From: a bacterium
GTDB taxonomy: Bacteria; Chloroflexota; Dormibacteria; UBA8260; Bog-877
DNA: 8,728 bases
Direction: 5' to 3'
Assembly: GCA_021802115.1 (NCBI GenBank)
Contig: JAKABA010000169.1
Coordinates: 1 to 8,728 of the forward strand
A program made the translations under genes and the position numbers. Below the pieces are notes generated by a model, which made no database searches, was not told the DNA's origin, and saw nothing but the letters and a program-made list of their open reading frames with translations. Below, piece by piece: positions 6,559 to 8,728 of the stretch (position 1 is its first letter; the number at the start of each line of letters is the position of its first letter).

Positions 6559-7911
6559 TCAACCCCCGCCGATCACGGCCGCGCCGCGATCCCGAAGGGA
6601 GGCGCGCACCAGCTCGACGGGATGGAGCGCGGGCACCGAGCTGCCCTGCTCCGCCAGCGCGGCCCGAATCTGCAGCAGGCACCCCGGGTTGCCCGCCACC
6701 ACGCAGTCGGGAGCGACCGCGTCGACATTGGCTGCCTTGCGCAGCCCCAAATCGCGAGCCGCCGCGGGCTGGGTCAGGTTGTACACCCCGGCGCTGCCGC
6801 AGCAGAGGTCACCCTCGGGTATCTCCAGCAGCCGCAGCTCGGGGATCGCCTGCAGCACCCGGCGCGGCGCCGCCCTGATGCCCTGGGCGTGAGCGAGATG
6901 GCAGGCATCGTGGTAGGCGACCCGCAGCGGCAGCGGGTGCAGGTTGTCGGGGGGGCCCAGTTCGTCGAGGATTTCGGTCACGTCCCTGACCTTGGCGGCG
7001 ACCGCCTGGGCGCGCTCCGCCCACTCGCGGTCATCCTCCAGCAGCCGCCCCAGTTCACGGAGCATGGCGCCGCAGCCCGCGGCATTGACGGCGATCCTGT
7101 CCACGGCGGGGTCCTCGAAGCTGGCGACGAACTCCCGCGCCCGCCGCAGGGCCGACTCCTGGCGCCCGGCGTGGAGCTCGAGCGCGCCGCAGCAGCCCTG
7201 CTGGGGTGGGATCCTGACCTCGGCTCCGTAGGCGGACAGCACCTCGGCGGTGGCCACGTTGGTCTGGGCCTCCACAACCCGCTGGACGCAGCCGGCCAGG
7301 ACCGCCACCCGCAGCCGGGCAGGGCGTCCGTGGGTGGGCCGCTGGGGCCGAGGCAGCCTGGCCCAGGAGCTTCTGAGGCTCCCCCGGGGCGCCAGCCGGG
7401 CCGCGGCCGCGAGCTCACGGGTGGGCGCCAGCGCTCGCAGGTCGAGATTGGGGCCGCTGAGGCGATCCGCCGCCCACAGCAGGGAGTTGAGCAGGCGCAG
7501 GCGGGTGGGATGGGGGAGGACTGCGAACAGCGCCCAGCGCCAGAGCCGCTCTCGCCCCGGACGGGGGTAGCGCCGCTCCACCTGCTGGCGGGTCTGCTCC
7601 AGGAGTCGATCGTAGGCGACCCCCGAGGGGCAGGCGGGCACACAGGCGAGACACCCCAGGCAGGAATCCCAGTGCGCAACCATCTCCGGTCCCATCGGGC
7701 GTTCTCCGCCGCGAGCCAGGTCCATCAGGAGGATCCGGCCCCTGGGCGAATCCATCTCCTCCCCCCACAGCGCGTAGGTGGGACAGGCGGGGAGGCAGAA
7801 TCCGCAATGGACGCAGTCGGAGAGCAGCGCCGGATCGGGAGGGTCGTGATCGTCGAAGGCCGGGACCACGACCGGCCCCGTCTCGGGGGCTGGGGGGAGG
7901 GACTCAGCCAC
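6559..7911 (-). CDS. glcF: Glycolate oxidase iron-sulfur subunit GlcF
   Basis: This 450-residue subunit of glycolate oxidase relays electrons from the FAD subunits to the quinone pool. Glycolate is oxidised to glyoxylate at the membrane surface. Two 4Fe-4S ferredoxin-like motifs are intact: C33, C36, C39, C43 (CVHCGFCLPACP) and C84, C87, C90, C94 (CLGCLACVPACP). Two CCG domains follow. The first has C208, C240-C241 and C280 (GCCGALELHAG; AAGCGAM). The second has C337, C370-C371 and C411 (HDACHLAHAQG; CCGSAGVYNL; NPGC). These make it a full-length GlcF-type protein with no missing cysteine. The start is GTG 7911, overlapping the glcE stop by 8 bases. An alternative ATG at 7977 would overlap glcE by 74 bases and adds a poor leader, so it was rejected. 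The gene lies in the glcE-glcF order of a glc operon. Confidence 0.95.
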   Translation of the reverse strand: MAESLPPAPETGPVVVPAFDDHDPPDPALLSDCVHCGFCLPACPTYALWGEEMDSPRGRILLMDLARGGERPMGPEMVAHWDSCLGCLACVPACPSGVAYDRLLEQTRQQVERRYPRPGRERLWRWALFAVLPHPTRLRLLNSLLWAADRLSGPNLDLRALAPTRELAAAARLAPRGSLRSSWARLPRPQRPTHGRPARLRVAVLAGCVQRVVEAQTNVATAEVLSAYGAEVRIPPQQGCCGALELHAGRQESALRRAREFVASFEDPAVDRIAVNAAGCGAMLRELGRLLEDDREWAERAQAVAAKVRDVTEILDELGPPDNLHPLPLRVAYHDACHLAHAQGIRAAPRRVLQAIPELRLLEIPEGDLCCGSAGVYNLTQPAAARDLGLRKAANVDAVAPDCVVAGNPGCLLQIRAALAEQGSSVPALHPVELVRASLRDRGAAVIGGG

Positions 7912-8728
7912 GGGTGCCGACCACCGCCACCGAGGTTGGCTCGGTGCGCGAGATCCGACCGGGTTCGAGGATGTCATCGGGATCCAGCGCCCGCTTCACC
8001 CGGCCGATGAGTTCGCGGGCGACCGGGTCGCGAGGCGACGATCCCAGCCCGCGCAGTTCATCCGGGGCCCGATGGATCTCCGTGTGCCCTCCCCAGCCCT
8101 GGAGGGTCTCCCGGACCAACTCGACTGGGGCGACCTGGGGGGAGACCCTCAACTCGCCAGTGCAGATCGTGCCTCGCAGGGAGAGGGCGACCGTCTCACC
8201 GAGCGCCCCCTGGTCCTCCACGAACTCCAGCAGCGCCCGGGTCGCGGTGAGCGGAACCGAGACCCCGAGCACCGCTCCGGGGCGTTCCCACGGTCGGCTG
8301 CGGAGCAGCTCCTCCCAGTAGCTCGCCTCGGCCAGATCGAGGACCCGCGCCCGGGGGTTGAGGCCCGCCACCACCTCAGCCTGGCGGGTCGCCCCCTCGG
8401 CGGTGCTGTCGATCTGGACCAGCACCGCTCCCTCGGGCCAGATCACCTCGACGATGCTGGGGACGACCGGGGCCGCCCGGAGGGCCACCAGGAACTGAGC
8501 CGCAGTCCCGGCGTCAACATCCTCCAGCAGCACCGACGCTCGCGCCTCCGCCTGGGGGTGGAGCCGCAGCGCCACCTGCACCACCACCGCCAGGGTGCCC
8601 AGGGACCCCACCAGGAGTTTGTCGAGATCGTATCCCGCCACGTTCTTCACCACCTTGCCGCCGGTCTTGGCGATGGTCCCGTCGGCGAGCACGAAGCGGG
8701 CTCCCAGCAGGAGATCGCGCATATGGCC
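7904..8728 (-). CDS. glcE: Glycolate oxidase FAD-binding subunit GlcE, 3' part, cut by window edge
   Basis: These are the last 274 residues of GlcE, the accessory FAD-binding subunit of glycolate oxidase (GlcDEF). The FAD_binding_4 domain end is visible near the upstream edge, with GGKVVKNVAGYDLDKLLVG and SLGTLAVVVQVALRLHP; the KNVAGYDL motif is characteristic of GlcE. The C-terminal part is more variable, but VKRALDPDDILEPGR before the end is the conserved tail of this flavoprotein family. The N-terminus with the FAD pyrophosphate-binding segment lies beyond the right edge; the frame remains open to base 8728, so the ATG at 8720-8722 is internal and not the start. Usual length is about 350-420 residues, so roughly 80-150 residues are missing. 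Its stop (TGA, 7904-7906) lies within the glcF start region, implying translational coupling. glcD is expected upstream of it, beyond the window; that is inference. Confidence 0.92.
   Translation of the reverse strand, partial: GHMRDLLLGARFVLADGTIAKTGGKVVKNVAGYDLDKLLVGSLGTLAVVVQVALRLHPQAEARASVLLEDVDAGTAAQFLVALRAAPVVPSIVEVIWPEGAVLVQIDSTAEGATRQAEVVAGLNPRARVLDLAEASYWEELLRSRPWERPGAVLGVSVPLTATRALLEFVEDQGALGETVALSLRGTICTGELRVSPQVAPVELVRETLQGWGGHTEIHRAPDELRGLGSSPRDPVARELIGRVKRALDPDDILEPGRISRTEPTSVAVVGTRG

Noticed and set aside
7911..7977. Upstream ATG at 7977 as the glcF start
   Set aside because: It would overlap glcE by 74 bases and add an unconserved leader. GTG 7911 gives a normal distance to the first cysteine cluster and an ordinary coupling overlap.
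6622..8010. A 462-residue plus-strand open frame opposite glcF
   Set aside because: The minus strand has all sixteen iron-sulfur and CCG-domain cysteines of GlcF. The plus-strand product has no coherent motif.

Overview
The window is a strongly GC-rich bacterial segment with G or C at most third codon positions. It holds eight protein genes, six complete and one cut at each edge, packed into three transcription units. Five of the seven visible starts are GTG, and several neighbouring genes overlap by a few bases. No RNA gene, insertion sequence, CRISPR array or phage gene was seen. The gene types (an actinobacterial-style aminopeptidase P amino terminus, a GSGNLLARNLGLP-type lipid kinase, glycolate oxidase subunits) suggest a high-GC free-living bacterium of the Actinomycetota/Chloroflexota/Dormibacterota type. 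That placement is an inference; nothing here fixes the phylum.

Left part (1-892, minus strand): an unrecognised 149-residue protein lies directly upstream of pepP, an Xaa-Pro aminopeptidase of which only the first 132 residues are in the window. A 171-base divergent spacer (893-1063) separates this unit from the central operon.

Central part (1064-6368, plus strand): a compact four-gene operon. glgP (alpha-glucan phosphorylase, GT35, short form) overlaps by 3-4 bases with a 569-residue two-domain protein. The C-terminal half of that protein carries the hallmarks of the nucleoside phosphorylase superfamily. It overlaps in the same way with a pterin-4a-carbinolamine dehydratase-like protein. 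After 45 bases comes a diacylglycerol/sphingosine kinase-family lipid kinase. The first two enzymes are both built for phosphorolysis-type chemistry: one releases glucose-1-phosphate from glycogen, the other probably acts on a nucleoside-like glycosidic bond. This tight coupling is the most interesting feature of the window.

Right part (6369-8728): a 190-base convergent spacer with GC-rich hairpins, then glcF and the 3' part of glcE on the minus strand. These are the iron-sulfur and accessory FAD subunits of glycolate oxidase, overlapping by 8 bases. The catalytic FAD subunit glcD would be expected just beyond the right edge. Together the window covers peptide turnover, glycogen breakdown with an unexplained companion enzyme set, and glycolate oxidation.
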